NCBI GenBank assembly: GCA_019751875.1
Contig: JAIEMV010000001.1
Span: 151,991 to 215,990 of the forward strand
Direction of reading: 5' to 3'
Origin: Hyphomicrobium sp.
GTDB lineage: Bacteria > Pseudomonadota > Alphaproteobacteria > Rhizobiales > Hyphomicrobiaceae
DNA: 64,000 bases
The position numbers were made by a program, and so were the translations under genes. The notes below the pieces were generated by a model. It did no database searches, was not told the DNA's origin, and saw only the letters and a program-made list of their open reading frames with translations. Below are positions 39,173-49,274 of the stretch, piece by piece (the first letter of the stretch is position 1; every line of letters starts with the position of its first letter).

Positions 39173-40066
39173 ATGAAAACCAACATCCGACCACGTCGCA
39201 GCGTGCTGTACATGCCTGGTGCCAACGATCGCGCGCTGGAGAAAGCGAAGGCACTCGCCGCGGATGCTGTCATCCTCGATCTCGAAGACTCGGTCGCGCC
39301 CGAGGCAAAGGTGCAGGCGCGGGAGCGGGTCTGTGCTGCGGTCCGGGAGGGCGGATATGGACGCCGCGAACTCGTGATCCGCACCAATGCCCTGGAGACC
39401 GTTTGGGGAACGACCGATCTTCTGGCAGCGGCCGAAGCGGCGCCCGATGCCATTCTGATCCCAAAGGTGGCGCACCCGGGCGACATCATCAGCGCTGCCA
39501 AGATATTGAAGTCCGTCAACGCGCCGGAGCGGACCCGCATCTGGGCGATGATGGAGACGCCGCAGGCAATACTCTACGCGCGCGAAATCGCTGCGGTGGC
39601 CATGGACCCGGAAAACAGGCTCGAGTGTTTCGTGCTCGGTACGAATGACCTGTTGAAAGAATCGCGGGCACGGGCGCTTGATAATCGTTTTGCGATCGTG
39701 CCGTGGTTGGCCCTGACGATCGTCGCGGCGCGGGCTTTCGGGCTCGACATCATCGACGGCGTTTACAATGATTTCAAAGACGAAGACGGCTTCCGCAAGG
39801 AATGCGAGCATGGGCGCACGCTTGGAATGGACGGCAAGACGCTGATCCATCCTTCGCAGGTGGGACCGTGCAACGAGGTGTTCACACCGACGGACGACGA
39901 AGTGGAATGGTCGCGCAAGATCATTGACGCTTTCTCGCAACCGGTGAACGCGCAAAAGGGCGTGATCACGGTGGAAGGCAAGATGGTGGAGCGCCTGCAT
40001 CTTGTCATGGCGCGGCGAACGGCGGCGATTGCCCACGCCGTGCGCGAGATCGATGACTGGTTTTGA
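39173..40066 (+). CDS. CitE/HpcH-family lyase or (S)-malyl-CoA thioesterase
   Basis: Mg-dependent acyl-CoA C-C lyase family (CitE/malyl-CoA lyase, HpcH/HpaI fold). The 297-residue protein has RSVLYMPGANDRALEKA (about residues 8-24), ILDLEDSVAPEAK with metal-binding Glu/Asp (about 33-45), ALIPKV-type LIPKVAHPGD and IWAMMETPQAI with the second metal ligand Glu (about 125-135). Its neighbour is mesaconyl-CoA hydratase, so a malyl-CoA or methylmalyl-CoA role in the ethylmalonyl-CoA pathway is likely. The N-terminus looks closer to malyl-CoA thioesterase (Mcl2) than to Mcl1; uncertain. Confidence 0.8.
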   Translation: MKTNIRPRRSVLYMPGANDRALEKAKALAADAVILDLEDSVAPEAKVQARERVCAAVREGGYGRRELVIRTNALETVWGTTDLLAAAEAAPDAILIPKVAHPGDIISAAKILKSVNAPERTRIWAMMETPQAILYAREIAAVAMDPENRLECFVLGTNDLLKESRARALDNRFAIVPWLALTIVAARAFGLDIIDGVYNDFKDEDGFRKECEHGRTLGMDGKTLIHPSQVGPCNEVFTPTDDEVEWSRKIIDAFSQPVNAQKGVITVEGKMVERLHLVMARRTAAIAHAVREIDDWF

Positions 40067-40226
40067 GGACGAAGTCGGCACGGCGCACCGCTGCGACGCT
40101 TGCGCGCGGACCGCCATGGCGCTCGGAATAGAATTGCTCATGGACAGTGTTCGCCGGACCAACTAATCGCTGCGGAAATCCTGATTTTGTCGATTGATTG
40201 AGACCTGCCGAACGGGGGCGCGCGCC
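40067..40226. other. spacer between CitE-like and mesaconyl-CoA hydratase genes
   Basis: 160 bases with no open frame of note and no clear terminator. Same-strand flanking genes, so they may share a transcript. Confidence 0.35.
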
Positions 40227-41285
40227 ATGACCACGACCAAGACCAATGCCGGTAACTTCTTCGAGGACTACAGGTTCGGGCAGATCCTGACCCACTCGAC
40301 GCCGCGCACGGTCACAGAGGGTGATGCGGCTGTTTACATGAGCCTCTACGGCGCGCGTTTCGCAGTGACCTCGTCAGATCAGTTTGCAAAGGCGATCGGA
40401 TATCCAAAGGCTCCGCTCGACGATCTGCTGACGTTCCACGTCGTGTTCGGCAAGACGGTGCCGGATATCTCGCTCAATGCGATCGCAAACCTGGGATATG
40501 CGAGCGGCCGTTTTCTGAGGCCAGCCTATCCCGGCGATACGCTGTCGACGGTGTCGGAAGTCATCGGCTTGAAAGAAAATTCTAACAAGGAGACAGGCAC
40601 GGTCTACGTGCGCTCCACGGGACGCAATCAGAACGGCGAGATCGTGGTGGAGTATGTCCGCTGGGTGATGGTGCGCAAGCGGGACAAAAACGCGCCTGTA
40701 GGTGAGGCCGTGGTTCCAAAGCTGCCGGACCGGATCGATCCGTCGGAAATCGGTGGTGCGGTGCCTGCGATCAACACGGCAGCGTACGATCTGGCTCTTG
40801 CCGGCAGCCCTTATCGCTGGGGCGATTACGAAGTGGGCGAGAAAATTGATCATGTGGACGGCATGACGATTGAAGAAGCCGAGCACCAGATGGCGACGCG
40901 GCTTTACCAGAACACGGCCAAGGTGCACTTCAACCAGCACACGGAGTCGAAGGGACGCTTCGGCAAGCGGATCATTTACGGCGGTGTCGTGATTTCGCTG
41001 GCACGCGCTCTGTCGTTCAATGGGCTCAACAACGCCTTCCATCTTGCGGCGGTCAATGGCGGGCGGCACGTCGCGCCGCTGTTTGCTGGCGACACCGTCT
41101 ATGCTTGGTCGGAAATCCTGGAGAAGGCGGAGATCCCAGGGCGCACGGACGTGGGTGCGCTGCGGATCCGTCTGGTGGCGGTGAAGAACCAGGACTGCGC
41201 GACGTTCCCGCTCAAGAAAGAAACGGGAGAGTACGCCGATGGGGTGATCCTCGATTTCGATGCGTGGGTTGTGTTGCCGCGTTGA
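40227..41285 (+). CDS. mesaconyl-CoA hydratase (MaoC-type)
   Basis: Double hot-dog-fold hydratase that turns mesaconyl-CoA into beta-methylmalyl-CoA in the ethylmalonyl-CoA pathway. The 352-residue protein has GNFFEDYRFGQILTHSTPRTVTEGD (about residues 8-32), and two MaoC repeats, the second around VHFNQHTESKGRFGKRIIYGG (about 231-251) with the catalytic Asp/His region. ATG 40227 is chosen; an 11-residue extension exists. Lies 160 bases after the CitE-like gene on the same strand. Marks a serine-cycle or acetate-assimilating lifestyle. Confidence 0.88.
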   Translation: MTTTKTNAGNFFEDYRFGQILTHSTPRTVTEGDAAVYMSLYGARFAVTSSDQFAKAIGYPKAPLDDLLTFHVVFGKTVPDISLNAIANLGYASGRFLRPAYPGDTLSTVSEVIGLKENSNKETGTVYVRSTGRNQNGEIVVEYVRWVMVRKRDKNAPVGEAVVPKLPDRIDPSEIGGAVPAINTAAYDLALAGSPYRWGDYEVGEKIDHVDGMTIEEAEHQMATRLYQNTAKVHFNQHTESKGRFGKRIIYGGVVISLARALSFNGLNNAFHLAAVNGGRHVAPLFAGDTVYAWSEILEKAEIPGRTDVGALRIRLVAVKNQDCATFPLKKETGEYADGVILDFDAWVVLPR

Positions 41286-41499
41286 GTGGTCTTACTGAAC
41301 AGCGAGCCGCTTGGGGGCGCATAGGGGCAACTCCAGGGTGCAAAGCCGATTATGACTTCGTTCGCGCGGGGAGACGTCGTTCCTGCGAAGCGGTCACCGC
41401 TCCAGACGGTTAGACCTTCGTCATGCGCCCGTCTGGCAAATTGCGGCGGCTTTCCGGCCGGGCTAGAAGACAAGATTATGCTGTTTCCCGAGGTCCTTC

Positions 41500-41916
41500 A
41501 TGTCGGAAGCCACGACTGGGCGCGAGGCGAAAATCGATCGCCCCTTGTCTCCGCACCTGCAGATTTACCGACCGCTCATCAACATGGTGATGTCGATCCT
41601 GCATCGCATCACAGGGGCGGCGCTTTATTTCGGCACGATCATTTTGGCAGCTTGGCTGGTCGCGGCTGCATCTGGTCCGGAGGCCTTCCAAACCGTCAGT
41701 GGCTGGCTCAACAGCTGGGCAGGCTGGATCGTGTTGTTCGGCTACACCTGGGCGCTCATTCACCATGCGCTCGGCGGCATACGGCATTTCATCTGGGACT
41801 TCGGCATGGGTTACGAGCACGAGACCATCGATCTCCTCTCGTGGGGAACGGGTGTCGCCTCCGTGGTCTTGACCGCTGTCGTCTGGTTTTTTGTCCTGCG
41901 CGCGCTGGGGGGCTGA
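41500..41916 (+). CDS. sdhC: succinate dehydrogenase cytochrome b556 subunit
   Basis: Membrane anchor and haem b subunit of complex II. The 138-residue protein has RPLSPHLQIYRPLINMVMSILHRITG (about residues 14-39), three membrane helices, and the haem-ligand helix HHALGGIRHFIWD (about 88-100). First gene of the sdh operon; sdhD begins five bases after its stop. Confidence 0.96.
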   Translation: MSEATTGREAKIDRPLSPHLQIYRPLINMVMSILHRITGAALYFGTIILAAWLVAAASGPEAFQTVSGWLNSWAGWIVLFGYTWALIHHALGGIRHFIWDFGMGYEHETIDLLSWGTGVASVVLTAVVWFFVLRALGG

Positions 41917-41921
41917 GGAGA

Positions 41922-42302
41922 ATGTCGCTTAGAACTCCACTCAAGAGGGTGCGCTACCTGGGGTCGGCCAAAGAAGGCGCCGATCACTTCTGGAAGCAAC
42001 GTGTCACCGCCGTTTCGAACCTGGTGCTGTCGATTATCGTCGTGGCGCTGGTGGTATCGTTGGCGGGGGCCGACCACGGCACCGTGGTTGCGGCGCTCAA
42101 GCGGCCGGAATTCTCGCTGCCACTGATCCTCCTGGTGGTTTCGGGGGTAATCCACATGCGGCTCGGCATGCAGACGATCATCGAGGACTATGTGCACGGC
42201 GAAGCGGCCAAGATTACGCTTTTGATGCTGAATACCTTCTTCGCCATCGCCGTGGGCGCCGCCAGCATATTGGCCGTCATGAGAATCTACTTCGGAGCTT
42301 GA
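41922..42302 (+). CDS. sdhD: succinate dehydrogenase membrane anchor subunit
   Basis: Second membrane subunit of complex II. The 126-residue protein starts at ATG 41922 with GGAG directly upstream. It has [23 protein letters not shown] (about residues 11-33), the alphaproteobacterial SdhD N-terminus, three membrane helices and [16 protein letters not shown] (about 78-93) with the haem-side His. sdhA begins eight bases later. Confidence 0.95.
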   Translation: MSLRTPLKRVRYLGSAKEGADHFWKQRVTAVSNLVLSIIVVALVVSLAGADHGTVVAALKRPEFSLPLILLVVSGVIHMRLGMQTIIEDYVHGEAAKITLLMLNTFFAIAVGAASILAVMRIYFGA

Positions 42303-42309
42303 ACGCAGT

Positions 42310-44148
42310 ATGGCTGGCAAGGTGAACGGGGCGGCAGGCACGGCAGCGGTCAACGGGCGCGCCTATCCGATCGTCGATCATACCTATGACGTCGTGGTTG
42401 TCGGCGCGGGCGGCGCGGGGTTGCGCGCGACGCTGGGGTGCGCCGAGGCGGGCCTGAAGACGGCCTGCGTGACAAAGGTTTTCCCGACGCGCTCCCACAC
42501 TGTGGCGGCGCAGGGCGGCATCGCCGCGTCGCTCGCCAACATGGGGCCGGACAACTGGCGCTGGCACATGTACGACACGGTGAAGGGCGCCGACTGGCTC
42601 GGTGACCAGGACGCTATCGAATACCTTTGCCGCAACGCCCCGGAAGCCGTTTACGAACTCGATCACTACGGCGTTCCGTTCAGTCGGACGGAAGACGGCA
42701 AGATCTATCAGCGTCCGTTCGGCGGGCACTACACCGAGTATGGCGATGGCCCGCCCGTGCAGCGTACGTGCGCTGCCGCGGACCGGACTGGCCACGCGAT
42801 GCTGCACACGCTTTACGGCCAATCACTGCGCCATTCGGCCGAGTTTTTCGTCGAATACTTTGCGCTTGATCTGATCATGGACGATGAAGGCGCGTGCCGC
42901 GGCGTCATCGCGATGAACATGGAAGACGGAAGCATTCATCGCTTCCGCTCGAAACGCACGATTTTAGCGACGGGTGGTTATGGCCGCGCATACTTCTCGG
43001 CGACATCGGCCCACACGTGCACGGGCGACGGCAACGCCATGGTCCTGCGTGCGGGCTTGCCGCTCCAGGATATGGAATTCGTGCAGTTTCATCCGACTGG
43101 CATCTACGGCGCGGGCGTCCTGATCACAGAGGGTGCCCGCGGCGAAGGCGGGTATCTCACGAACTCCAAGGGCGAGCGCTTCATGGAGCGGTACGCACCG
43201 CATGCAAAGGATCTCGCGTCGCGCGATGTTGTTTCGCGGTCAATGACGATCGAGATTCGCGAAGGTCGTGGCGTCGGTCCGGAGGGTGATCACATCTATC
43301 TTCACCTCGACCATCTCGACCCGAAAATTCTTGCGGAGCGTCTGCCAGGCATCACGGAAAGTGCAAAGATTTTCGCGGGCGTCGATCTGAGGCGTCAGCC
43401 TATCCCGGTGATTCCGACGGTGCACTACAACATGGGTGGCATCCCGACGAATTATCACGGTGAGGTGCTGACGCTGAAGGGTGGCAATCCCGATACGATC
43501 GTTCCGGGATTGATGGCCATCGGCGAGGCGGCGTGTGTATCGGTGCATGGTGCGAACCGGCTTGGGTCCAACTCGCTGATCGATCTTGTGGTGTTCGGGC
43601 GCGCAGCAGGCTTGCGTTGTGCGGACACTGTCGAACGGCGCGCGGCACAACCGGAATTGCCGAAAGAGGCAACGGACAAGGCGCTGGACCGGCTCGACCG
43701 GTATCGGAATGCAAGCGGTACGACGCCGACCTCCGCCCTTCGGCTCAGAATGCAGAAGACCATGCAGGCCAATTGCGCCGTGTTCCGAGATGGGCCGGTG
43801 CTGGAAGAGGGTGTGAAGAAGATCGCCGACATCTGGAAGGGTATAGAGGACATCCGCGTCACTGATCGCTCATTGGTGTGGAATTCGGATCTCATCGAGA
43901 CGCTCGAGTTCGATAACCTCATTTCCCAAGCTGCGGTGACGGTGGCGGGAGCGGCGAACCGCAAGGAAAGCCGTGGAGCGCATGCGCGTGAGGATTATCC
44001 CAAGCGTGATGACGTCGCGTGGATGAAGCACACGCTGGCATTTGCCGATTATGCGACGCGGCAAGTGCGGCTCGACAGCCGGCCCGTTCACACTCGGACG
44101 CTCACCAATGAGATCAAGTACATCGAGCCCAAAGCTCGCGTGTACTGA
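42310..44148 (+). CDS. sdhA: succinate dehydrogenase flavoprotein subunit
   Basis: FAD-carrying catalytic subunit of complex II. The 612-residue protein has the FAD motif [14 protein letters not shown] (about residues 31-44), the covalent-flavin histidine in [12 protein letters not shown] (about 62-73), the HPTG...EGARGEGG active-site block and the C-terminal [14 protein letters not shown]. It is followed not by sdhB but by an unknown gene on the same strand. Confidence 0.97.
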   Translation: MAGKVNGAAGTAAVNGRAYPIVDHTYDVVVVGAGGAGLRATLGCAEAGLKTACVTKVFPTRSHTVAAQGGIAASLANMGPDNWRWHMYDTVKGADWLGDQDAIEYLCRNAPEAVYELDHYGVPFSRTEDGKIYQRPFGGHYTEYGDGPPVQRTCAAADRTGHAMLHTLYGQSLRHSAEFFVEYFALDLIMDDEGACRGVIAMNMEDGSIHRFRSKRTILATGGYGRAYFSATSAHTCTGDGNAMVLRAGLPLQDMEFVQFHPTGIYGAGVLITEGARGEGGYLTNSKGERFMERYAPHAKDLASRDVVSRSMTIEIREGRGVGPEGDHIYLHLDHLDPKILAERLPGITESAKIFAGVDLRRQPIPVIPTVHYNMGGIPTNYHGEVLTLKGGNPDTIVPGLMAIGEAACVSVHGANRLGSNSLIDLVVFGRAAGLRCADTVERRAAQPELPKEATDKALDRLDRYRNASGTTPTSALRLRMQKTMQANCAVFRDGPVLEEGVKKIADIWKGIEDIRVTDRSLVWNSDLIETLEFDNLISQAAVTVAGAANRKESRGAHAREDYPKRDDVAWMKHTLAFADYATRQVRLDSRPVHTRTLTNEIKYIEPKARVY

Positions 44149-44287
44149 GGCCGGAGACGATGGTCTCGCACGTGTAATGCTCGATATATCGGGTTCGGGA
44201 GCTCGTTTGTGCGCGCGTTGACGGGTGGCGGTGGGGCGCTGGCTGCGCTAAGGGATGCTTCATAAGCTGAGGTAACCCGGAGTTCGC

Positions 44288-44920
44288 GTGGCCCTACCGT
44301 CCCGCAAAGGCAGCGACAAGAACAAGGAGCCACTCAAGCCGGTGGAGCCGCGCGAGCCGGATAGCCGGATTGCGCCGGACCCGTTCACCGCCGTGCTGCC
44401 GGCCCTGGCGGCGCTGGGTGCCATCGCCTCCATTGCTGCAATCAACTGGACGGCGGAGGAGCGGACGCCCGACCGCTCGAAGGCGAAGCGGAAGGCCGGG
44501 ACAGCGATCCGCGAATTGGAAACGTGCTGTCTTGGCCTGTCAGAGATTTTCCGGCGGTTTCAGCGCCATCCGAAACTGTTCGCAGGAGAAGGCGCCGGAG
44601 GGACTTCGCCTCTAAAATTCGGCGTACATGGGACGCGTGTGGGTCCGGATGGAAGCCGTCTTTTTCATCAAATCATGAACGACGTCGCTTCGATGCTGGT
44701 GCTGGCTTCGCAGAACGCGTTCGACGTCATGTGTGCCGTCGAAGACGGTGAGATCGATGCGCCCGAGACGCTTTATTTCGCCTTCGGGGAATGCCAGGAA
44801 CGGCTCAACAAGCTGATCCAGAACCGGGCCACGCTCAAGCTCGCCGTTGATGACGGGGCGGAGATCGCCGAGCGGCTCACGCAGTTGGTCCGAGAGCTCA
44901 AGAAGCACCGTTCCGAATAA
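44288..44920 (+). CDS. hypothetical protein inserted between sdhA and sdhB
   Basis: Not recognised. The 210-residue product starts at GTG 44288. It has a basic N-terminus, one hydrophobic stretch (about residues 34-51, TAVLPALAALGAIASIAA), then a mostly helical region with AGTAIRELETCCLGLSEIFRRF (about 70-91) and a charged C-terminus. It could be a membrane-tethered helical protein. Codon use looks like the neighbours. It separates sdhA from sdhB, which are usually adjacent, and is 139 bases from sdhA. A link to complex II is only inferred from position. Confidence 0.6.
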   Translation: MALPSRKGSDKNKEPLKPVEPREPDSRIAPDPFTAVLPALAALGAIASIAAINWTAEERTPDRSKAKRKAGTAIRELETCCLGLSEIFRRFQRHPKLFAGEGAGGTSPLKFGVHGTRVGPDGSRLFHQIMNDVASMLVLASQNAFDVMCAVEDGEIDAPETLYFAFGECQERLNKLIQNRATLKLAVDDGAEIAERLTQLVRELKKHRSE

Positions 44921-45016
44921 TTATCGACGAAAGACCAAGGCGTCGGCCCGAAGGGAAGAATGTGGGCAAAGAACCGCATCCGGCGACCGTCCGGCTGCGT
45001 TGACAGGGGGAGTGTA

Positions 45017-45037
45017 GAACCCCAATTCTTGGGGTTC
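45017..45037. promoter_or_regulatory. hairpin just upstream of sdhB
   Basis: GAACCCCAA-TTC-TTGGGGTTC is a perfect nine-base-pair stem 40 bases before the sdhB ATG. No T-run follows. It may be a processing or stabilising element between the unknown gene and sdhB, or an attenuator. Confidence 0.5.
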
Positions 45038-45077
45038 ATTGGATTTTTTCGCTCAACGCGAGGATCGAACCGGACCC

Positions 45078-45857
45078 ATGGTGCAGCTCACGCTCCCTAA
45101 GAATTCGAAATTGACCACGGGCAAGACCTGGAATGCGCCGGAGGGCGATGGGGCTTGGCGCGAATTCCGCATTTATCGTTGGACGCCGGATGACGGGCAA
45201 AATCCGCACGTCGACACATACTGGGTCAATCAGGACCAGTGTGGTCCGATGGTTCTCGATGCGCTCATCAAGATCAAGAACGAGATCGATCCGACGCTGA
45301 CGTTTCGCCGCTCGTGCCGTGAGGGCATCTGCGGGTCGTGTTCGATGAATATCGACGGGACCAACTATCTCGCGTGCCTGAAGGGCATCGAAGAGGTGAA
45401 GGGGCCGGTCACGATTTATCCGCTGCCGCACATGAAAGTCATCAAGGACCTCGTGCCGGACATGACCAACTTCTATGCGCAGCTGCGCTCGATCGAGCCA
45501 TGGCTGAAGACGGATACCCCCACGCCACCAAAAGAATGGAAGCAGTCGCGCGAAGACCGGGAGAAGCTCGACGGGTTGTACGAGTGCATCCTCTGCGCCT
45601 GCTGCTCGACGTCATGCCCAAGCTATTGGTGGAATTCAGACCGGTATCTCGGGCCGGCAATCCTTCTGCAGGCGTACCGGTGGGTCATCGAGAGCCGTGA
45701 CGAGGCAACCGGCGACCGGCTCGACAATCTCGAGGATCCATTCCGCCTCTATCGCTGCCACACGATCATGAATTGCACTAAGGCTTGTCCCAAGGGGCTC
45801 TCCCCGGCGAAAGCTATTGCCGAACTGAAGAAGCTGATGGTGCAGCGTCGCGTCTAA
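45078..45857 (+). CDS. sdhB: succinate dehydrogenase iron-sulphur subunit
   Basis: Subunit with three Fe-S clusters that relays electrons from SdhA to quinone. The 259-residue protein starts at ATG 45078 ([11 protein letters not shown], the alphaproteobacterial N-terminus); an in-frame TTG 13 codons upstream is rejected. Cysteine groups are CREGICGSC...YLAC (2Fe-2S, about residues 76-96), [12 protein letters not shown] (4Fe-4S) and [14 protein letters not shown] (3Fe-4S). It is detached from sdhA by one unknown gene. Confidence 0.97.
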   Translation: MVQLTLPKNSKLTTGKTWNAPEGDGAWREFRIYRWTPDDGQNPHVDTYWVNQDQCGPMVLDALIKIKNEIDPTLTFRRSCREGICGSCSMNIDGTNYLACLKGIEEVKGPVTIYPLPHMKVIKDLVPDMTNFYAQLRSIEPWLKTDTPTPPKEWKQSREDREKLDGLYECILCACCSTSCPSYWWNSDRYLGPAILLQAYRWVIESRDEATGDRLDNLEDPFRLYRCHTIMNCTKACPKGLSPAKAIAELKKLMVQRRV

Positions 45858-45868
45858 AGAACGTTGAT

Positions 45869-45994
45869 ATGGCTCGGTCGTGGTTGCAGAAACGCTGGCC
45901 GGCTGGGCTTTCCAGCCTAGTGGGCCGAGGCTTGTTGGGCAGAGACGGCAGCCAGGACGGCTGCGATGAAACGAATTGTACGAGCAATCATTAA
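45869..45994 (+). CDS. possible small ORF after sdhB
   Basis: A frame of 41 residues beginning MARSWLQKRWPAGLSSLVGRG follows the sdhB stop by 11 bases, with a weak ribosome-binding context. It has an amphipathic basic N-terminus and a Cys/Asp tail. No family recognised; it may be chance. Confidence 0.2.
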   Translation: MARSWLQKRWPAGLSSLVGRGLLGRDGSQDGCDETNCTSNH

Positions 45995-46008
45995 CCTACA
46001 AATGTAGA

Positions 46009-46040
46009 AGGCCGGTGGCGCATCTCGCAGCCACCGGCCT
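46009..46040. terminator. hairpin between sdhB and the H1-like gene
   Basis: AGGCCGGTGGC (46009-46019) and GCCACCGGCCT (46030-46040) form an 11-bp perfect stem with a ten-base loop. The plus strand continues CAAAAATTT and the minus strand TCTACATTTG, so neither has a full T-run. It probably ends both converging transcripts. Confidence 0.6.
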
Positions 46041-46113
46041 CAAAAATTTATACGGTCTTGTGGACCGGCTCCGCGCCCGGTGCCCAACCGGGAACAGAAC
46101 AGAAACGTCAGCC

Positions 46114-46236
46114 TTAGGCTGCGCGCTTCTTCTTTGCAGCCTTCTTGGCCGGCTTCTTCGCTGCCTTGGTGGCCTTCTTGGCCGGAGCGCGCTTCGCCGT
46201 TGCCTTCTTCACTGCCTTCTTTGCTGCCTTAGCCAT
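46114..46236 (-). CDS. histone H1-like Ala/Lys-rich small protein
   Basis: A 40-residue product made almost only of Ala, Lys, Pro, Arg, Thr and Val, with repeated KKA and PAKKA units, like the basic tails of bacterial histone H1-type proteins. ATG 46236 follows GGGAGAG by about seven bases, and a TAA closes the frame; the A/K pattern fits no other frame. It probably binds DNA or RNA non-specifically. It has an AT-rich upstream region with repeated TTCGAT motifs and two GAATC sites. Very short, so a stand-alone function needs proof, but coding is well supported. Confidence 0.75.
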   Translation of the reverse strand: MAKAAKKAVKKATAKRAPAKKATKAAKKPAKKAAKKKRAA

Positions 46237-46871
46237 AGTTCTCTCTCCCTCTGGAATCAGATCGAATCATTTCGATCACGAAAAAAATATGCGCAAGTTC
46301 GATCATTTTGTTGACATCGAATTTCGATTTCACATCGATATTTTTGTCCAATTGCCGAAAGTGTGGCGCAAACGCCGCAATTTTTCAGCGATTCTGGTCC
46401 TCTAGATTTTGTATTCGCGTTTGCGCATGAAGCGAAGCCGTTCGGCTGACCTGCATGCGATTTGAATTTGTCGCCACTCACTTCGCTCCTGTCAACTCAT
46501 TCGGTGCCGGTGTTCTCGAGTCGGGGACGTCTTGCATGGTGCGACTGTCTCAAAATGAACTTCGTCGATGCGCGTCCTCAGAGTCTTGCAGCACCGCGCA
46601 CGCGGCGCGAACGATCGTGCGTCAGCTTTGAATTTCGTCGCCTCAACACGGTCCGTACGAAAAAGTTCCCTGCACGTGTTCAATCGCAATGCTCCTCGCG
46701 CTGCTGACGAGAGTTGCCGTCACGGCGAAGCGAACAGCGGTCGGCACGCCGGCGGATCGCATCCGGCTGTGGCGTGGCAAGTGATGTTCATTCGTGACAT
46801 ACCGTCACGAGGTGCTTGCGGGGCCGGGGCGGGAGGGGGCTAGCTCTTGGACCACAGGTGTAGGGGACAAG
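46237..46871. other. long AT-rich to neutral intergenic region
   Basis: 635 bases between the H1-like gene and zapE. The part next to the H1-like gene (46250-46400) is AT-rich. It has TTCGAT or ATCGAA repeated at 46261-46266, 46271-46276, 46298-46304 and around 46317-46328, plus GAATC at 46254-46258 and 46264-46268. The part nearer zapE looks unremarkable; open frames there lack ribosome-binding sites and family features. Confidence 0.5.
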
Positions 46872-47990
46872 ATGCCGGGCCGCGTTTGGCAATACTATCA
46901 GCAAAGGGTGGCGACCGGCCAGATCGAGAGCGATCCGGCGCAGGCGCTGATCGTAGAGCGGCTCGATCGGCTGGCGACGATGCTCGAAGCTCACCGGCCG
47001 GAACGGAGCTCGCGGCTGTCCATCTTTCGTGTGCCGAAGCGGATTGTGCCAGTCACACCCCGCGGTCTTTATCTTTGGGGTGGCGTCGGGCGCGGCAAGA
47101 CGATGATGATGGATCTATTCCATCTGGCAGTCGGCTTCAGTCCGCGGCGGCGCGTTCACTTTCATCAGTTCATGGCGGAGGTGCACGAGCGTATCGCGCG
47201 CGGACGGGCGACGACGGACGGCGACCCAATCCCATACGTGGCGGCGGAGATCGCGGGTGAGGCGCAGCTTCTTTGCTTCGACGAGTTCCACGTCACTGAC
47301 ATCGCGGATGCGATGATCCTCGGGCGGTTGTTCAAGGCGCTGTTCGAACGAGGCGTGATCGTGGTGGCGACCTCCAATGTGCCGCCGGACAGGCTTTACT
47401 GGAATGGTCTCAATCGGCAGCTTTTCCTGCCTTTTGTAGACATGATCCGGGACAAGCTGGATGTCCTGGAGATTGCAGCTGCCAAGGATTACCGGCTCGA
47501 CAAGTTGCAGGGACGGACACTCTATTTCCACCCTGCGGACAAAGCGGCGAAGTCAGAGATCGATGCGATCTGGTCGCGCCTCGTGGGGTCGGAAGAGGGC
47601 CAACCGGCAGAGGTCGCATGCAACGGTCGGTTGATTGCTGTGCCGCAAGCAGCGTCGGGTGTGGCCCGGTTCACGTTTGACGATTTGTGTGCGCAGCCGC
47701 TGGCTGGGCCTGACTATCTCGCCATCGCGAAAGCGTATTCGACGCTCATCGTGGAAGATATTCCGCTATTGACGCCGGACCGGCGCAACGAGGCGCGGCG
47801 GTTCATTACGCTCATCGATACCCTGTATGATCGCGGGACCTGCCTTGTCGCATCGGCGGCAGCCGAGCCGGACATGCTCTACCCGACGGGCGACGGAGCA
47901 GATCTTTTCGTTCGGACAGCATCGCGACTGATGGAGATGCGCAGCGAGGCTTGGCTGGCCGAGCGCGTGGCGTCGCGGGCGGCGTCTTGA
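46872..47990 (+). CDS. zapE: cell-division ATPase ZapE (AFG1 family)
   Basis: AAA+-type ATPase of the AFG1/ZapE family; in E. coli ZapE acts on the Z-ring in late division. The 372-residue protein starts at ATG 46872 after AGGGGA. It has Walker A WGGVGRGKTMMMD (about residues 69-81), LLCFDEFHVTDIADAMIL (Walker B, about 133-150) and ATSNVPPDRLY (about 167-177). It sits before mdh, a frequent order in alphaproteobacteria. Confidence 0.92.
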   Translation: MPGRVWQYYQQRVATGQIESDPAQALIVERLDRLATMLEAHRPERSSRLSIFRVPKRIVPVTPRGLYLWGGVGRGKTMMMDLFHLAVGFSPRRRVHFHQFMAEVHERIARGRATTDGDPIPYVAAEIAGEAQLLCFDEFHVTDIADAMILGRLFKALFERGVIVVATSNVPPDRLYWNGLNRQLFLPFVDMIRDKLDVLEIAAAKDYRLDKLQGRTLYFHPADKAAKSEIDAIWSRLVGSEEGQPAEVACNGRLIAVPQAASGVARFTFDDLCAQPLAGPDYLAIAKAYSTLIVEDIPLLTPDRRNEARRFITLIDTLYDRGTCLVASAAAEPDMLYPTGDGADLFVRTASRLMEMRSEAWLAERVASRAAS

Positions 47991-48143
47991 TGCCGAGCGG
48001 CTTTTTCTCCGCCAGACTTGAGAGCGGCGGGGTTTCGGCCTACGAACGAACAGATTGCCTTCGCATCTGCGGAATGGCAGGGCAAAGACGCAGCAGAGGA
48101 TCTGAGACCGCGGCTCATCCGCGGGTTTGGCTGGGGAGATTGA

Positions 48144-49115
<972 letters not shown>

Positions 49116-49274
49116 GCTTTTTCCTGCTTAATCTGGCCTCATACTCTGTCCGAGGCGGCTTCGTCGCAGCCCCAACAGGGTAGGCCGGGGTGGCCCATTC
49201 GGGGGTGGCTTGACCGTTGCCTTCCCGATTAGACACCCACGTCGCCCATTCAATGAGAAACGCCTAGGAGCGCC

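Noticed and set aside
46402-46860. Short frames on both strands between the H1-like gene and zapE
   Set aside because: No ribosome-binding sites, no recognisable motifs and compositions like random frames.
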